Shown piece by piece: positions 42,668 through 52,125 of a stretch of 64,000 nt of DNA. The translations under genes and the position numbers were made by a program. The stretch's first letter is position 1. Every line of letters starts with the position of its first letter. Source of the DNA: Lachnospiraceae bacterium (GTDB taxonomy: Bacteria; Bacillota; Clostridia; Lachnospirales; Lachnospiraceae); assembly GCA_024685315.1 (NCBI GenBank), contig JAIKVW010000044.1, positions 1-64,000 of the forward strand. Reading direction: 5' to 3'. Under the pieces are notes generated by a model that saw only the letters and a list, made by a program, of their open reading frames with translations, made no database searches and had not been told where the DNA came from.

Positions 42668-44965
42668 ATGATAGTAGTTCCCACATACAAAATGATAATC
42701 GCCCCCGACGCCGCATTATTCCTCCCGGCCGACCAGCTGCGCAGGAACGCGGGCTCAGGAGGGGTCGCGGTCGGCGAAAAGGTGATACTGATCGTCGCCA
42801 AAGAAAACAAGTCTTTTTCGGAGCTCGAGGAGAGCGATTTTTATCCTATAGGCGTTGCCGGGACCGTCACCGAGCTCGACAGACAGGGCTTTGCGGTGAT
42901 CCGCACCCAGTACCGCGTAAATGTGGAAGACCTGCGCGTCTACCCTGACCACACCATCAAGCTGGTGACCTCGAGGCGCAAGGACACCGAGGATCTGGAG
43001 CCCGCGGTCGAGCAGGAAAAGCTGAAGGCGCTGATCCAGGAGATGCACAGTTTCTCATCCGGTTTCGACTGGTCGGAGACCGCGGAATACTTCATAAAGC
43101 AGGTAGATTCCATTGGAACGGCTGCCTGCGTAATGTCCCCGATGCTCCAGATCTCCAATGAGGAGCGATACGCGATCCTGGCTCAGGACAGCAAGCGTGA
43201 GCGTATCGAGATGATAGAAAAGGTCCTTTACGAGTTCATGGAGGTCGGCAGGATCACCAACGAGGCCAATTCCTCACAGCAGCAGGAATACCAGCAGCGC
43301 ATCAAGGAATCCGCGATAAAGCGCCAGATGGAGCACCTGCAGAAGGAGCTGGACGATATGCACCCGGAGAACGTGACTGACGTGCAGAAGTTCCAGCAGC
43401 GCATTGCCGAGTCGGGGATGAACGAGACCGCCCGCAAAGAAGCAGAGAAGGTACTGAACCGCCTTCGCCAGGAGGGCAAGGAAAGCGTTGAGTCCGGCAT
43501 GCTCTATGACTATCTGGATTTTGTGACTACCCTCAGCTGGAAGAAGGCCGAAGCCCAGAGGATTGATCTCGGCTCCGCCCGCCGCATCCTGGACGAGGAT
43601 CACTACGGACTTAAGAAAGTAAAGGACCGTATCATCCAGCAGATCGCGGTGATGAACCTTAAACAGCAGCAGTCAGGCTCGATCCTCCTTTTTGTCGGAG
43701 CGCCAGGTACCGGCAAGACCAGCATCGGCAAGAGCATTGCCCGTGCGCTCGGCAGGGAATATGTGCGCGTCAGCCTCGGCGGCGTTCACGATGAAAGCGA
43801 TATCCGCGGGCACCGCCGCACCTACATCGGTTCCATGCCCGGACGTATAATGGACGGCATCCACAAGAGCGGGGTCTCAAACCCGGTAATGGTGCTGGAC
43901 GAGGTCGACAAGCTTTCGGCTTCATTTAACGGCAGCCCCGCAAGCGCGCTGCTGGAGGTGCTGGACCCCGAGCAGAACAATACATTCACAGACCATTACA
44001 TGAACGTGCCCTACGATCTTTCGGACGTGCTCTTCATCTGCACCGCGAACAGCCTCGACACGATCCCCCAGCCGCTGCTTGACCGTATGGAGGTCATCCA
44101 GTTCCAGGGCTACACTCCGCTTGAGAAGCTGCAGATCGCAAGGGAGCATCTCGTGCCCAGGTCGATGGAAGCCATGGGCATTTCCAAAGAACAGATGACG
44201 GTAAGCGATGAGGCGCTTGAGACACTGATCTCAGATTACACCATGGAGGCCGGGGTGCGCGGCCTGCGAAAGCGCATTGACGGGCTTTGCTGTTCGCTTG
44301 CGGTGAAAGTGGCTTCGGACCCCGATACGATTGTCGAGGTCACCCCGGAAATCGTTCACGAAGAGCTTGACACAAGGCCAATAAGGCACGACAGCATTCT
44401 GCCGGATCCAAAGGCAGGCGTGGTCACAGGGCTCGCCTGGACCCCGGTGGGCGGAGATATCCTTTATATCGAGACCATGCTGATGCCAGGGAAAGGCGAG
44501 CTGATCATTACCGGCCAGCTTGGAGACGTAATGAAGGAATCTGCCCGCATCGCGCTGAGCCTGGTAAAGAGCCTCTTCCCGAAGGAGGCTGAGCAGCTTA
44601 AGGACCACGATCTGCACATCCACGTGCCGGCCGGCGCTGTCCCGAAGGACGGCCCTTCCGCGGGAGTAACGCTGACAACGGCGCTCAGCTCCCTGCTCAC
44701 AGGAAATGTGGTCGATCCGCACATTGCCATGACCGGCGAGGTAGCGCTGCGCGGCGCGGTTACGCCGATCGGCGGCCTGCCTGAGAAACTGATGGCCGCA
44801 CAGCGCGCAGGCATCACCAGGGTATTCATTCCCAGGGAGAATCTTTACGACCTGAAGGACGTTGCTCAGGAGGTCAAGGACAAGATCGAGATCGTTCCGG
44901 TCTCGTACGTGACCGATATCCTGGAAGCGACCGGGGTGATGGAAAAGGCAGCTATGAGTGCGTGA
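42668..44965 (+). CDS. lon: ATP-dependent protease Lon
   Basis: 765 residues, LonA type, cytosolic. N-terminal substrate-binding domain (about 1-200), coiled region (200-290), AAA+ module with Walker A GAPGTGKT (344-351) and Walker B VMVLDEVDK, and protease domain with catalytic Ser664 (KDGPSAG) and Lys707 (PEKLMAA). GAGGAG precedes the ATG. It degrades damaged and regulatory proteins. Placement behind a TetR regulator and an operator-like copy suggests that lon is induced by a small molecule rather than only by heat; no CIRCE or other heat-shock element is seen. Confidence 0.97.
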   Translation: MIVVPTYKMIIAPDAALFLPADQLRRNAGSGGVAVGEKVILIVAKENKSFSELEESDFYPIGVAGTVTELDRQGFAVIRTQYRVNVEDLRVYPDHTIKLVTSRRKDTEDLEPAVEQEKLKALIQEMHSFSSGFDWSETAEYFIKQVDSIGTAACVMSPMLQISNEERYAILAQDSKRERIEMIEKVLYEFMEVGRITNEANSSQQQEYQQRIKESAIKRQMEHLQKELDDMHPENVTDVQKFQQRIAESGMNETARKEAEKVLNRLRQEGKESVESGMLYDYLDFVTTLSWKKAEAQRIDLGSARRILDEDHYGLKKVKDRIIQQIAVMNLKQQQSGSILLFVGAPGTGKTSIGKSIARALGREYVRVSLGGVHDESDIRGHRRTYIGSMPGRIMDGIHKSGVSNPVMVLDEVDKLSASFNGSPASALLEVLDPEQNNTFTDHYMNVPYDLSDVLFICTANSLDTIPQPLLDRMEVIQFQGYTPLEKLQIAREHLVPRSMEAMGISKEQMTVSDEALETLISDYTMEAGVRGLRKRIDGLCCSLAVKVASDPDTIVEVTPEIVHEELDTRPIRHDSILPDPKAGVVTGLAWTPVGGDILYIETMLMPGKGELIITGQLGDVMKESARIALSLVKSLFPKEAEQLKDHDLHIHVPAGAVPKDGPSAGVTLTTALSSLLTGNVVDPHIAMTGEVALRGAVTPIGGLPEKLMAAQRAGITRVFIPRENLYDLKDVAQEVKDKIEIVPVSYVTDILEATGVMEKAAMSA

Positions 44966-45068
44966 GCGGATGCCGGGGGCGAGTACAAGAGAAATATTAA
45001 AACGGCTTCTAAACTTCACCCTTGCCTAAAACGTAATATCGAATAAACGATGCGCCGTAATGGTATAC

Positions 45069-45120
45069 AACAGCAGCCAGAGAATTAAAGGATTCCCTGG
45101 CTGCTGTTTAGTTTGCATTT
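45069..45120 (+). terminator. Terminator between lon and aroA
   Basis: AACAGCAGCCAG and CTGGCTGCTGTT form a 12-pair stem, with GAAT/ATTC continuing it, followed by TTTGCATTTT. Convergent genes make a shared role possible, though the T tract favours the plus strand. Confidence 0.8.
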
Positions 45121-45147
45121 TCTGTTCGTCTGATATTTCCCGGACTA

Positions 45148-46587
45148 TCAGATGCGCTTCAGCCCTTCCAGCACCGTGAAGAATTCCGGGAAGGTCTTCC
45201 TGCAGCATCCGGGGTCTTCGATGGTGATGCCCGGCGTGCAGAGACCTGTCACGGCGAAGGCCATGGCGACCCTGTGATCCTCATAAGTCGCGATCGACGC
45301 GGGCTGCGGGGTGTCTGGATAAATAGTGATGCAGCCGCCGCTTTCCTCCGCGCTTATCCCCATGCGGCGGAGATTTTCCATGATCGAATCGATCCGGTCG
45401 GACTCCTGGAAGCGGATGTGCCCGACATTTTCAATCCTTACCGGCGAGTCCGCAAACGGAGCTACCGCCGCGAGCGTAAGCGCCTGGTCGGAGAATGCAT
45501 GCATGTCTGCTGTGATCCCTTTTAATTTCCTGCCTGCGGGGCCGGTAAGCCTGATACCGGACAAACCATTCGAGGAATCGGGGCATTCAAGCTCTGCGCC
45601 CATTTCCTTAAGGACATCGAGAAACGCGATATCGCCCTGGATGCTGCCGGGAAGGACGCCGGGAACCGTCACGGTGCTTCCGGCCGCAGCTGCAGCGGCG
45701 TAGAAGTAGCATGCCGCGGAAATATCCGGCTCTATGTCGTAATCAAGGGGCCTGTAGGACTGGCCCCCGGGGATAAAGAATGTGCGGGTAACGGAGGAGC
45801 TTTCAGCCGCGTCCGGAGCACAGCTGTCCGAAATGGAAGGGGAGCTGCTTTCCACACAAGCACTAACTTCACTGCTTTTAGAAGATTTATCAACCACTTC
45901 GACCCCGAAACTCTTCATTAATTTCGAAGTCATCTCCACATAAGAGAAACCGTGCGTTCCGGTCACAGTGATCTCAAAATCCCGCCCGCAGACCGGAGCG
46001 GCCATCAGGAGCGCGCTTAGATACTGGCTGCTGGTGTCAATATTGACTGTCACCGAGGTCCGGGCTGGGCCGGAGGATTCCAGGATGAAGGGAAAATGTC
46101 CCGGCTCTCCCAGGTAGCTGATCCGCGCTCCCAGAGAAATCAGCGAATCAAGGAGCGAGGCCATAGGCCGCCGGCGCATCTGCTCCGAGGAATCAAGGAT
46201 GTAAGTCCCGCCCGCGAAGGCCAGCATCGCGGTCACAAAACGCGCGCAGGTCCCCGCACTCCCGACATTCAGCCTGACAGGCTCCTCAGAAGCATGGGCG
46301 TTTGCGGGAATACGTCCCCCAAGCCCGGTGACCGTGATGTCTTCCAGATGGACGCCGAGTTCCGTTACGGTCTCATTTCTTGAGATATCAAAACCCAGAA
46401 CCTCCAGACAATCAAGAAAATGCATGGAGTCATCTGACACCAGTGCACCGCGGAGGCGTGAAGCGCCGTCCGCAAGCGCCGCAAGGAGCAGGGCCCTGTT
46501 CGTAATGCTCTTCGAACCGGGAACCCTGACCGTAAAAGCCCCTGAAGGGCCGATCTTTGATAAGGGAGTCACGGAATATGTGTCCAT
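45148..46587 (-). CDS. aroA: 3-phosphoshikimate 1-carboxyvinyltransferase (EPSP synthase)
   Basis: 479 residues, about 40 longer than usual. Joins PEP and shikimate-3-phosphate in aromatic amino acid synthesis. Signatures: PGSKSITNRALLLAALADGAS, LNVGSAGTCARFVTAML, DSSEQMRRRPMASLLDSL, SSQYLSALLMAAP, AACYFYAAAAAAGS, MHAFSDQALTLAAVAPFA, ENVGHIRFQESDRI, YEDHRVAMAFAVTGL. The extra length is a Ser-rich low-complexity insertion at about residues 230-265 between conserved blocks. All catalytic blocks remain. A lone shikimate gene here; the rest of the pathway is elsewhere. Confidence 0.95.
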   Translation of the reverse strand: MDTYSVTPLSKIGPSGAFTVRVPGSKSITNRALLLAALADGASRLRGALVSDDSMHFLDCLEVLGFDISRNETVTELGVHLEDITVTGLGGRIPANAHASEEPVRLNVGSAGTCARFVTAMLAFAGGTYILDSSEQMRRRPMASLLDSLISLGARISYLGEPGHFPFILESSGPARTSVTVNIDTSSQYLSALLMAAPVCGRDFEITVTGTHGFSYVEMTSKLMKSFGVEVVDKSSKSSEVSACVESSSPSISDSCAPDAAESSSVTRTFFIPGGQSYRPLDYDIEPDISAACYFYAAAAAAGSTVTVPGVLPGSIQGDIAFLDVLKEMGAELECPDSSNGLSGIRLTGPAGRKLKGITADMHAFSDQALTLAAVAPFADSPVRIENVGHIRFQESDRIDSIMENLRRMGISAEESGGCITIYPDTPQPASIATYEDHRVAMAFAVTGLCTPGITIEDPGCCRKTFPEFFTVLEGLKRI

Positions 46588-46680
46588 AGGGAGTCCTCAT
46601 TTAATGCGTTAACAGCTTTTTTGCTATTATAGGCTGTCCGGGAGAGTCTGTCAAAAACAATCCTCAGATGAGGGTAAATA

Positions 46681-46689
46681 TGGTATAGT
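46681..46689 (+). promoter_or_regulatory. Extended -10 promoter candidate before LtaS-like gene
   Basis: TGGTATAGT fits TGn-TATAnT, about 80 bases upstream of the start codon; no good -35. Confidence 0.5.
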
Positions 46690-46766
46690 AGAAAAGATAG
46701 TAATAATTCAGATAAACCTCCGCCTTATTCACAGGGCGGGGACAAAATATCAATGGGTAAGAACTG

Positions 46767-48965
46767 ATGGACAGTACTACGGGCCGGATAATAAAATCCA
46801 CACTGACAATAGCTGCTTTTATATGTCTCATGCTGCTTTTTTCTCCAGCTGATACGAGGAGCCTGATGATCTTCCTGGCAGCCGGGGCAGCTATGGGGAT
46901 CGCAGCGGCGGTCCTTTATAATAAGTTCGGCGACGGAAGGTATGTGCACAAGGCGACGGTTTTCTTTGCCGGGGTGGCGGCGGCTGCATCCGGGAATATC
47001 TTTTATCTTCGATGGCTTCCGTCGAGCCAGGCTGCAGCTCTTGCGGGAAGGTTTTCAGTTCCGGCCAAATGGTTTATTTTTGAAGCTGCGGCCGTCCTTG
47101 GCATTCTGGCTGTCCATGCGGTTGACATGGCTTTTTACGGTATATCCAGGCTGGCTGCTAAGGCAGTTTCCGGCAGGATCCTCAGATGGATCAGCGGCAT
47201 CGTTACGGTGTTCATTGCTGAATACCTGGTGATGGAGTTTTCTTCTATCTCTTTTCCTGAGACCTTCCTGAACCAGGGCATCCGGATATTCCTCCTTAAT
47301 ATCGCGATCGTCGGGGCCTTGAATCTGATCCTGCTTCTTATCGTGCAGAAGTGGAAGATCACTCTTGTCATATCATCGCTTTTCTTTGGCGTCTGGGGGA
47401 CTTTTAACTACTACGTCATCCTTTATCACGGATCTCCTTTCTATGTGAGCGAGCTCGCTAATGTAAAGACTGCTGCGGCTGTCATGGGGCAGTACAATTA
47501 TCCGGTCGTGCCTGAGTTCGTTTTTACGGTGATCTTTACGTTTCTTGCGGTTTGTGTGGCAGCAGGGACTCCGGAACCGGAACTAACTGCACTCTCCAGG
47601 GGAAAGAGATGGATCCTGCGGCTTTGCATTGCGTTGGGGGGAGGAGCAGCAGCACTTGTGATTTCTTTGAACGTTTGCAGTTCAAAGCAGGCCTGGAGCC
47701 CTTGGGACAGCAATATAGAAAAGTTTGGCTTCATGGTTTCGGTGCTGGATGACATTCAGGGAAAGACCACATCTGCAATCAAGCCTGAAGGATACTCAGA
47801 AGAGATGCTTGATGAGATAATCCGGTTAATTAACAGCACAGAAAGAGATGATGGCAAAGGATCGGGCACGGAATCAGAATATCCTGATATCATACTGATT
47901 CTCAATGAAACATTCTGCGATATAGGTTCCTATACCGATATTCATGCCGATACAGACTACATGACGGATTTTTATGATATTGACGGGGCATTATATGGAT
48001 ATACAGTAACTCCATCAATTGGCGGAGGTACAAATAATTCTGAATTTGAGCTCCTGATGTCCAAGTCCATGTACATCCTGCCCACTTCAGCGCCTTTTAC
48101 ATATCTTGACAACTCATTGCTGGGCAGGAGCATTGCTTCATATCTGAACAAATTCGGTTATGAGACAAGAGGCCTTCACTGCGAAATAGCGAGAAACTAT
48201 TCCAGAGATACTGCATATCCTGCCATGGGTTTTAAAGAGGCATACCTTGGACCGGATGTATTCTCTTATTTCGGTACGAATGGGAACAGGGCGTGGCTTG
48301 ACGAGGATAACTACCACGACCTTGAGGATATTACCAGTTCGGCAGGAGAGACCCCTCAGTTTAGCTTTGTCCTGACATTTCAAAACCACGGCGGATATGA
48401 GCAGAATGACGCCGGCCTGGACACGGTTCACGTGAAAGACGATTTTGGCGATCTGACTGACGACGTGGAAGAGTTCCTAAGCAGTATAAAGCTTTCCTGC
48501 GAAGCCTTCAGAGATCTTACGGAATACTACCGTGATTCCGAGAGGAAAGTTGTTATCTGTATGGTCGGGGATCATGCTCCTTCCTTTATCAGCAGCCTTG
48601 CGGCCCGTAAAGATCCGCTGATCGCCGATGACAGCATCTGTAAACGGCTGGTTCCTTATGTCATCTGGACTAACTTTGAGACGGATGCTGATTTCTATAC
48701 GGATTATGCCTCAATGGTCGATCTGGTGCCTATGGCGCTTCGCACAGCAGGGGTCCCGCTCTCAGCATATTATCAGGAGATCCTGGAACTGCACGAGCTC
48801 TACCCGGTCAGGACCAGCGACGGGCTTTACGTGGACCGTGAAGGTACAGTCAGCGTTTATGATCTGAATGACAGCAAGTGCCGTAAGATAAGGGATTACT
48901 ATTACCTGGAATACAATTCTCTGCAGGGAGGAGAAACATACCGGGAAGCAGTGTTTGAGCCCTGA
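46767..48965 (+). CDS. LTA synthase/phosphoglycerol transferase-family sulfatase-fold protein
   Basis: 732 residues. About eight hydrophobic segments in the first 330 residues, then an extracytoplasmic sulfatase-fold domain: DIILILNETFCDIGSY metal-binding start, GYTVTPSIGGGTNNSEFELL with the candidate catalytic Thr422, FVLTFQNHGGY, and VICMVGDHAPSF. This is the layout of LtaS and related enzymes that move glycerol-phosphate from phosphatidylglycerol to lipoteichoic acid or polysaccharide. At the head of the polysaccharide cluster it could decorate the polymer with phosphoglycerol. Substrate is inferred. A convincing ribosome binding site is not obvious (GGGTAAGAACTG). Confidence 0.9.
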   Translation: MDSTTGRIIKSTLTIAAFICLMLLFSPADTRSLMIFLAAGAAMGIAAAVLYNKFGDGRYVHKATVFFAGVAAAASGNIFYLRWLPSSQAAALAGRFSVPAKWFIFEAAAVLGILAVHAVDMAFYGISRLAAKAVSGRILRWISGIVTVFIAEYLVMEFSSISFPETFLNQGIRIFLLNIAIVGALNLILLLIVQKWKITLVISSLFFGVWGTFNYYVILYHGSPFYVSELANVKTAAAVMGQYNYPVVPEFVFTVIFTFLAVCVAAGTPEPELTALSRGKRWILRLCIALGGGAAALVISLNVCSSKQAWSPWDSNIEKFGFMVSVLDDIQGKTTSAIKPEGYSEEMLDEIIRLINSTERDDGKGSGTESEYPDIILILNETFCDIGSYTDIHADTDYMTDFYDIDGALYGYTVTPSIGGGTNNSEFELLMSKSMYILPTSAPFTYLDNSLLGRSIASYLNKFGYETRGLHCEIARNYSRDTAYPAMGFKEAYLGPDVFSYFGTNGNRAWLDEDNYHDLEDITSSAGETPQFSFVLTFQNHGGYEQNDAGLDTVHVKDDFGDLTDDVEEFLSSIKLSCEAFRDLTEYYRDSERKVVICMVGDHAPSFISSLAARKDPLIADDSICKRLVPYVIWTNFETDADFYTDYASMVDLVPMALRTAGVPLSAYYQEILELHELYPVRTSDGLYVDREGTVSVYDLNDSKCRKIRDYYYLEYNSLQGGETYREAVFEP

Positions 48966-48969
48966 AAAG

Positions 48970-48998
48970 TTTACTTTTACCTATGTATATGGTATTCT
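48970..48998 (+). promoter_or_regulatory. Promoter of polysaccharide cluster
   Basis: -35 TTTACT (48970-48975), 17-base spacer, -10 TATTCT (48993-48998) preceded by TGG (extended -10). 50 bases before the GTG start of the dehydratase. Confidence 0.55.
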
Positions 48999-49047
48999 AA
49001 AATGTACGAATTATACCAAAGAATCCGGCTAAATAAGGAGTTTTAAG

Positions 49048-50988
49048 GTGGACAGCCTGAGTAATAACATGAGGTTTAAAAAGGACCACGACTGGTCCTG
49101 GATAAGGAGAGAGGTGATGCTGGGGATAATGGACGCCATCATCATTGCCTTTTCATACTTTTTTGCATTGTGGGCAAGGTTTGATTTCCGCTTCTCCACT
49201 ATAGATCCAATTCACATTGAAAATTACAGCAAGATCATTATCCCTTATATCATAGCTGCGATCGTTATCATGTGGATCTGCAGGCTTTACCACAGCATCT
49301 GGCGTTTCGCAAGCTTCTTTGAATTGTCAAGGCTCGTTCAGGCCTGGATCATCTTCCAGGTGTTCATATTAGTATTTTATTATATTACAAAAATACGTAT
49401 GCCGCTTTCCTTCTGGGCAATGGGAGGCGTGCTGTGCTTTGTACTGACTGCTGCGCTCAGATTCAGCTACCGGTTCCTAAGGATGCTGAAGGGTGCAAGG
49501 GCAGTTCAGGGAAAGGATTCCTATGAGAAGGTCATGGTCATAGGCGCGGGCAGTGCCGGCAAGGAAGTGATCCATGAATACGTCACCAGCAAATATCTAA
49601 ACAGCAGGGTCTGCTGCATTATCGACGACAATCCTGTAAAAAAAGGCCGGTACCTCGACGGTGTGCCTATCGTGGGCAACCGTTATGCTATACCAGAAAT
49701 GGTCGAAAAATACGGCGTCAACAAAATAATCTTCGCGATACCTACATCGTCCGGAGATGAGCGCAGGGAGATCCTTGAGTTATGTACTCCTACAGGCTGC
49801 AAGGTGCAGATCGTTCCAGGGATATACCAGCTCGTGGACGGAAGCGTTTCGATCGCAAAGATCCGTGACGTAGAGGTAGAGGACCTTCTCGGCAGGGAGC
49901 CTGTCAAGGTCGATCTCAATGAAATACACAAATTCATACATGACAAGGTCGTCCTTGTGACCGGCGGAGGAGGAAGCATAGGTTCTGAGCTATGCAGGCA
50001 GATAGCCGCTTCAGGGCCGAGGATGCTCATAATATTCGATATATTCGAGAACAATGCATACTGGATCCAGCAGGAGCTGAAGGCCAGATACGGCGACGGT
50101 CTGAACTTCGTGACGCTCATCGGAAGCGTGCGTGATTCAAAGCGTGTAAACAGCATCATGGAAGAATACCGTCCCGAGATCGTATTCCACGCGGCAGCCC
50201 ATAAGCACGTGCCTCTGATGGAAGGCAGCCCCAATGAAGCTATAAAGAATAATGTCATGGGGACCTTCAATGTCGCTGAAGCAGCCCTTAAGTATGGCGT
50301 TAAGAGCTTTGTCCTTATTAGCACCGACAAGGCCGTTAATCCGACCAATATCATGGGTGCTTCAAAGCGTATCTGCGAGATGATCATACAGATGATGGAC
50401 CGCAAGGCACAGAAGCTCGACGAGGAGCTGGGCTCTGCAGAACGCACTCATTTCGTTGCGGTGCGTTTCGGGAACGTCCTTGGATCCAGCGGATCCGTAA
50501 TACCGCTGTTTAAAAAGCAGATTGAAGAAGGCGGTCCGGTGACCGTAACGCATAAGGATGTAATACGTTATTTCATGACGATCCCAGAGGCCGTTTCACT
50601 GGTCCTCCAGGCCGGATATTATTCCGGAAGCATGGAAGGCAACATAATGGTGCTTGACATGGGAAAACCTGTCCGGATCGATGATATGGCGAGGAACCTT
50701 ATCCGGCTTTCAGGCCATGAGCCGGACAAGGATATCAGGATAGTATACACCGGGCTGCGCCCGGGAGAGAAGCTCTACGAGGAAAGGCTTATGGACGAGG
50801 AGGGCCTTCGCACTACCACGAATAAGCTGATCAGCATAGGCAGTCCGATACCTATGGATGACGAAAAGTTCTGCGAGGACCTCAAGAGGCTTGGCGATGC
50901 ATCCATAGAAGAGTCAGGCGGGATCAGGGATGCCGTCGCAGCAATGGTACCGACCTACAGACCGAGGAAAGTGAGTTTACCGGATTAA
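49048..50988 (+). CDS. Membrane nucleotide-sugar 4,6-dehydratase, CapD/FlaA1-WbpM type
   Basis: 646 residues. Four membrane spans in the first 150 residues, a Rossmann-like CoA-binding domain (about 165-280), then an extended SDR domain: VTGGGGSIGSELCRQI NAD site, AAHKHVPLMEGSPNEAIKNNVMGT, STDKAVNPTNIMGASKR active-site stretch, GLRPGEKLYEERL. Such enzymes make UDP-4-keto-6-deoxy-HexNAc, the entry to rare sugars such as bacillosamine or QuiNAc. The start is GTG with AAGGAG ten bases upstream. Heads the operon of glycosyltransferases, so it provides the first sugar of the repeat unit. It depends on UDP-GlcNAc. Confidence 0.93.
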   Translation: MDSLSNNMRFKKDHDWSWIRREVMLGIMDAIIIAFSYFFALWARFDFRFSTIDPIHIENYSKIIIPYIIAAIVIMWICRLYHSIWRFASFFELSRLVQAWIIFQVFILVFYYITKIRMPLSFWAMGGVLCFVLTAALRFSYRFLRMLKGARAVQGKDSYEKVMVIGAGSAGKEVIHEYVTSKYLNSRVCCIIDDNPVKKGRYLDGVPIVGNRYAIPEMVEKYGVNKIIFAIPTSSGDERREILELCTPTGCKVQIVPGIYQLVDGSVSIAKIRDVEVEDLLGREPVKVDLNEIHKFIHDKVVLVTGGGGSIGSELCRQIAASGPRMLIIFDIFENNAYWIQQELKARYGDGLNFVTLIGSVRDSKRVNSIMEEYRPEIVFHAAAHKHVPLMEGSPNEAIKNNVMGTFNVAEAALKYGVKSFVLISTDKAVNPTNIMGASKRICEMIIQMMDRKAQKLDEELGSAERTHFVAVRFGNVLGSSGSVIPLFKKQIEEGGPVTVTHKDVIRYFMTIPEAVSLVLQAGYYSGSMEGNIMVLDMGKPVRIDDMARNLIRLSGHEPDKDIRIVYTGLRPGEKLYEERLMDEEGLRTTTNKLISIGSPIPMDDEKFCEDLKRLGDASIEESGGIRDAVAAMVPTYRPRKVSLPD

Positions 50989-50991
50989 GAT

Positions 50992-52098
50992 ATGTCAGGT
51001 TATTTATTGATTTTAGTGTGGGTAGCCTTTGTGGGCTTCGTGGTCTGGTCATCGAGAATACTGAGCGGCCGGGACGAAGTGGCGGTATGGAACCGCGGCG
51101 GGGGGATAAGTGTTCCAGGAGTAATCCTTGCAGTTTTGCCCCTTGTGATATGGACAGGATTCCGTGGGAATGTAGGTGACACGGCCGGATACAGAGGAGC
51201 ATTTGCGCTAATGCCCAGTTCTTTGTCAGGAATATCGGATTATATAATTAATGTCGTCACTAAAGACAGAGGTTTTTATTTCAGCTCAGCTCTGATTAAG
51301 ACTGTTATCGGGAATCGTGTACAACTATATTTTATCATACTTGCCGCGGCGCAGGCTTTCTTTGTGTTCCGGTTTTTCAGGAAGTATTCTTCTAGTTTTG
51401 TCCTCTGTTATTTTCTGTTTATAGCCTCGACAGACTATATTTCATGGATGTTTAATGGGATCAGACAGTTCACCGCTGTGACCATTACGCTCGCGGGATT
51501 CTACTTTGCGGTGAATAAAAAATTTATCCGGGCGATTATTATTATTCTGATCGCGGCTCTTTTCCATATGTCAGCGCTGATACTGATCCCTTTCATATTT
51601 CTGTGCCAAGGCAGGGCGTGGAACTGGAAAACCATCCTTTGGATAATCGCTGTAATCGCTGTAATAGTATATGTAGACAGGTTTACAGAAATTCTCGATA
51701 CACTGCTAACTGACACTCAGTTTGAGAACGTCGTGAGTGACTGGAAGAGCTGGGATGACGACGGGACGTCTCCGATCCGGGCATTGGTATACAGCATTCC
51801 CGCGCTCATAAGCCTGCTGGGGCGCCGATATATAAGGGACGAACGTGATCCGGTGCTGAATTACTGCTCAAATATGTCGGTAATTTCTGCGGGACTTTAC
51901 TGGATATCGGTTTTTACGAGCGGAATATTTATAGGAAGGCTCCCTATATATGCTTCGCTTTACGCTTACCCTGCGATGATCAGGACTATAGACCTGATGT
52001 TCACGAAGTTTTCTGCGAGGGTAGTCTATTTTGCAATGATAGCTTTGTACCTTGCTTATTATGCTTATGCTATAAGATACCAGTATGGACTAATTTAG
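50992..52098 (+). CDS. EpsG-family polysaccharide polymerase
   Basis: 368 residues with about ten membrane spans. The N-terminal block (NVGDTAGYRGAF, then KDRGFYFSSALIKTVIGNRVQLYF) and the NGIRQFTAVTITLAGFYFAVNKKFIRAIIIILIAALFHMSALILIPF segment are those of EpsG/Wzy-like polymerases that join lipid-linked repeat units outside the membrane. Starts three bases after the previous stop, so the same transcript. Confidence 0.9.
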   Translation: MSGYLLILVWVAFVGFVVWSSRILSGRDEVAVWNRGGGISVPGVILAVLPLVIWTGFRGNVGDTAGYRGAFALMPSSLSGISDYIINVVTKDRGFYFSSALIKTVIGNRVQLYFIILAAAQAFFVFRFFRKYSSSFVLCYFLFIASTDYISWMFNGIRQFTAVTITLAGFYFAVNKKFIRAIIIILIAALFHMSALILIPFIFLCQGRAWNWKTILWIIAVIAVIVYVDRFTEILDTLLTDTQFENVVSDWKSWDDDGTSPIRALVYSIPALISLLGRRYIRDERDPVLNYCSNMSVISAGLYWISVFTSGIFIGRLPIYASLYAYPAMIRTIDLMFTKFSARVVYFAMIALYLAYYAYAIRYQYGLI

Positions 52099-52125
52099 GA
52101 AGGCTGTTCATCTAGGAGTGGTGGT

